Source: Bacillota bacterium
Lineage (GTDB): Bacteria; Bacillota; Clostridia; Lachnospirales; Lachnospiraceae
Length of the DNA: 50,421 bases
Assembly: GCA_023424995.1 (NCBI GenBank)
Contig: JAFADH010000362.1
Span: 1 to 50,421, forward strand
Reading direction: 5' to 3'
Below the pieces are notes generated by a model. It was given only the letters and a program-made list of their open reading frames with translations. It was not told the origin of the DNA and searched no databases. Shown piece by piece: positions 48,566 through 50,421 of the stretch (its first letter is position 1; the number at the start of each line of letters is the position of its first letter). Both the position numbers and the translations under genes were made by a program.

Positions 48566-50421
48566 ATGTCAGATTTATATCTCGACGGAGTTAAAAAATA
48601 TCTCGATACAACCTTGGTCCTTAAGGATGTCACCTGCATGGTGAACGGAGGGGAGAAGGCCGGTATCGTAGGAGAGAATGGAAGCGGAAAGACCACGATC
48701 CTTAAATTGATCGCAGGAATCATAAAACTGAATCACTGTGCAGGATATCCCAATGCACCCACGCCGCTGGGTTATGATGAGGGGTGGGTCGTTGTTCCCA
48801 AGAACGAGACCTGTGCCTATCTGGACCAAATTCCGGATTATCCTGAAGGAACCAGAGTACTGGATGTTCTGAACATGGCTTTTGATGAGATCAATAAGAT
48901 AGAGCTTAATATGCGGCTGCTTGAGGAAGAGATGCAGCATGAGAAAGGGGATGCCCTTAACAGAACACTTAGGAGATACAGCGAATTGTCCCAGCTGTAT
49001 GAGGTTAAGGACGGGTATGCCAGGGAGGAAAAACTTAATCGGATCTGCAAGGGCTTACATTTTGAAGACAGCTTTCTTCAAAAGGAATTCAAACTGTTAA
49101 GCGGAGGAGAGAAGACGACGGTGGTTCTTGGAAAACTATTGATCGACAGTCCGGACATCCTGCTTCTGGATGAGCCTACCAACCATCTGGATGTGGAAGC
49201 GGTGGAGTGGCTGGAGGAATACCTGAAGGCATATAAAGGGACAGTCATCATTGTATCCCACGACCGGTATTTTCTGGATCATGTGGTGACTAAGATTATC
49301 GAGATAGAGAATAAGGAAAGCATAACCTATCCGGGGAACTACTCTGATTATATCAGACAGAGGGAGGAAAATCAGAGGATTCAATCAGACAACTATAAGG
49401 ATCAGCAAAAGCAGATCAAGGATATGGAAAAATCCATTAAAGAGCTGCGGGACTGGGCTATACGGGCGGATAACAATAAATTCTTCCAGAGGGCGGCAAG
49501 TATGCAAAAGAGGCTCGATAAGCTGGAGCGTATTGATAAACCGGTTCTGGAGAAGACAAATATGAGATTGAATATCAGGTCATCGGAACGCTCCGGGAAT
49601 ATTGTAATAAAGGCGGTTGATCTGTATAAGAGCTTTGGGGATAAAGTCATTCTCAAGGGCGCCGATCTGTTGATTAATTACGGGGAAAGAGTTGCGTTTA
49701 TCGGCGCCAACGGCTGCGGGAAGACAACATTTTTAAGAATGCTGCTGGGGGAAGAAGAGGCGGACAGCGGTATAGTAGATCTTGGAGCCAATGTCAGGCC
49801 GGCTTATTTACCGCAGCAGCTGAATTTTACCGACGAAGAGATGACGGTCCTTGATTGCTTCCGTGAGGATCTCTATATTCTTGAAGGTAAGGCACGGGAA
49901 TATCTGGCGAAGTTCATGTTCTATGGAAATAATGTATTCAAGAAGGTAAAGCATCTGTCCGGAGGAGAACGGATACGGCTTAAGCTTGCGATGCTGTTAT
50001 TCCGGGATATTAACCTGCTCATTCTGGATGAGCCCACCAACCATCTGGATACGGTCTCCATAGAGACAGTCGAGACAGCATTGGCGGGCTTCAAGGGGAC
50101 GATCCTCTTTATCTCCCATGACCGGTATTTTATCAATAAGGTAAGTAAGCGGATTATCGCCCTGGACGGCTATGGTTTTCACAGCTATGACGGGAATTAT
50201 GATTATTATAAGACTGTGAAGGCATCAAATTCATCCGGTACTTCACAAGCTGCCGACAGGTCAAATGCTTCTTTAATCACAGGCATTGGGAGAAAAGAAA
50301 GCATCGGCGGTAAGGCGTCACCCGACGGTAAGACGTCACCTGGTGATAAGGCGTCATCCGGCGATAAGCAGGCAAAGGAGAAGGCGGCAGATGAGAAGCT
50401 TCGGAGGACGAAGGTTATGGA
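48566..50421 (+). CDS. ABC-F ATPase, 3' end beyond the window
   Basis: The first 618 residues of an ABC-F protein with two ATPase domains and no membrane segment. Domain 1 has Walker A GENGSGKTT (36-44), signature LLSGGEKTTV and Walker B LLLLDEPTNHLD. A charged helical linker (KDQQKQIKDMEKSIKELRDW, RAASMQKRLDKLE) corresponds to the P-site tRNA interaction motif. Domain 2 has GANGCGKTT, LSGGERIRL and LLILDEPTNHLD. ABC-F proteins bind the ribosomal E site; some give resistance to macrolides, lincosamides, streptogramins or pleuromutilins. The leader/attenuator favours such a role. GGAGG lies 8 bases before the ATG. Confidence 0.92.
   Translation, partial: MSDLYLDGVKKYLDTTLVLKDVTCMVNGGEKAGIVGENGSGKTTILKLIAGIIKLNHCAGYPNAPTPLGYDEGWVVVPKNETCAYLDQIPDYPEGTRVLDVLNMAFDEINKIELNMRLLEEEMQHEKGDALNRTLRRYSELSQLYEVKDGYAREEKLNRICKGLHFEDSFLQKEFKLLSGGEKTTVVLGKLLIDSPDILLLDEPTNHLDVEAVEWLEEYLKAYKGTVIIVSHDRYFLDHVVTKIIEIENKESITYPGNYSDYIRQREENQRIQSDNYKDQQKQIKDMEKSIKELRDWAIRADNNKFFQRAASMQKRLDKLERIDKPVLEKTNMRLNIRSSERSGNIVIKAVDLYKSFGDKVILKGADLLINYGERVAFIGANGCGKTTFLRMLLGEEEADSGIVDLGANVRPAYLPQQLNFTDEEMTVLDCFREDLYILEGKAREYLAKFMFYGNNVFKKVKHLSGGERIRLKLAMLLFRDINLLILDEPTNHLDTVSIETVETALAGFKGTILFISHDRYFINKVSKRIIALDGYGFHSYDGNYDYYKTVKASNSSGTSQAADRSNASLITGIGRKESIGGKASPDGKTSPGDKASSGDKQAKEKAADEKLRRTKVM
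50311..50364 (+). repeat. three tandem 18-base repeats in the ABC-F tail
   Basis: Units 50311-50328, 50329-50346 and 50347-50364 each begin TAAG and encode KASPDG, KTSPGD and KASSGD. The repeat lies in the flexible C-terminal extension after the second ATPase domain. Confidence 0.8.

Noticed and set aside
1..50421. CRISPR arrays, insertion sequences, attachment sites, tRNA and rRNA genes
   Set aside because: No regularly spaced repeats, transposase or integrase motifs, or clover-leaf/rRNA sequence were recognised anywhere in the window.

Overview
The window reads as chromosomal DNA of an anaerobic, low-to-moderate G+C Firmicute, most like the Lachnospiraceae/Clostridia. The grounds are the strong AGGAGG-type ribosome binding sites, a T-box leader, a PPi-type phosphofructokinase (PKTIDND and GGNDS motifs), Gram-positive style lipoproteins and BceRSAB-like signalling, and NfeD/FloA. 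No rRNA, tRNA, transposase, phage gene or CRISPR array was recognised. Family names rest on motifs read by eye, not on database searches.

Layout. 1-5.1 kb: L-rhamnose mutarotase, a membrane protein, and a large GH2 glycosidase behind a long, hairpin-rich leader. 5.1-16.2 kb: single genes and short operons (CBS protein, metallophosphoesterase, zinc-ribbon protein, a DUF3160 lipoprotein pair, ferredoxin-type aldo/keto reductase, truA, a YcaQ-like protein, DUF503, acetyltransferase, nitroreductase) plus several very small genes. 16.3-23.1 kb (minus strand): PPi-phosphofructokinase, a three-gene ABC-2 exporter, and a short AlaS-type protein under an alanine T-box. 23.1-25.4 kb: divergent promoters, a 40-codon gene, a CorC/HlyC protein, and a 41-codon leader ORF followed by a terminator.

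25.5-34.0 kb is the most striking part. One apparent transcription unit encodes NifD-like and NifK-like subunits, a NifX-like protein, an O-acetylhomoserine sulfhydrylase, a TauABC/SsuABC-type ABC importer and, last, a NifH-like reductase. The operon closes with a perfect 22-bp terminator stem. All six P-cluster cysteine positions and the NifD cofactor-cysteine position are present, but residues needed for N2 reduction (Q191 and H195 in NifD numbering) are Trp and Phe. The sulfhydrylase and importer suggest a nitrogenase-like C-S bond-cleaving system: an organosulfur compound is imported, reduced to a thiol or sulfide, and built into methionine or homocysteine. This resembles, in logic, the methylthio-alkane reductase (MarBHDK) of Rhodospirillum rubrum, with a different gene order and an integrated transporter.

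34-43.9 kb holds an acetyltransferase-like protein, a lipoprotein, a BceRSAB-like module (response regulator, a kinase with no membrane segment, ABC ATPase, FtsX-type permease), a GNAT protein, a J-domain protein and a toroid-fold protein. 43.9-48.2 kb is a Spo0B/GHKL kinase, NfeD, FloA, a basic protein and a LytTR regulator, with a perfect interleaved A-B-A'-B' inverted repeat after the kinase. The window ends inside an ABC-F ATPase gene preceded by a 6-codon leader ORF and a terminator, an arrangement typical of ribosome-mediated attenuation.
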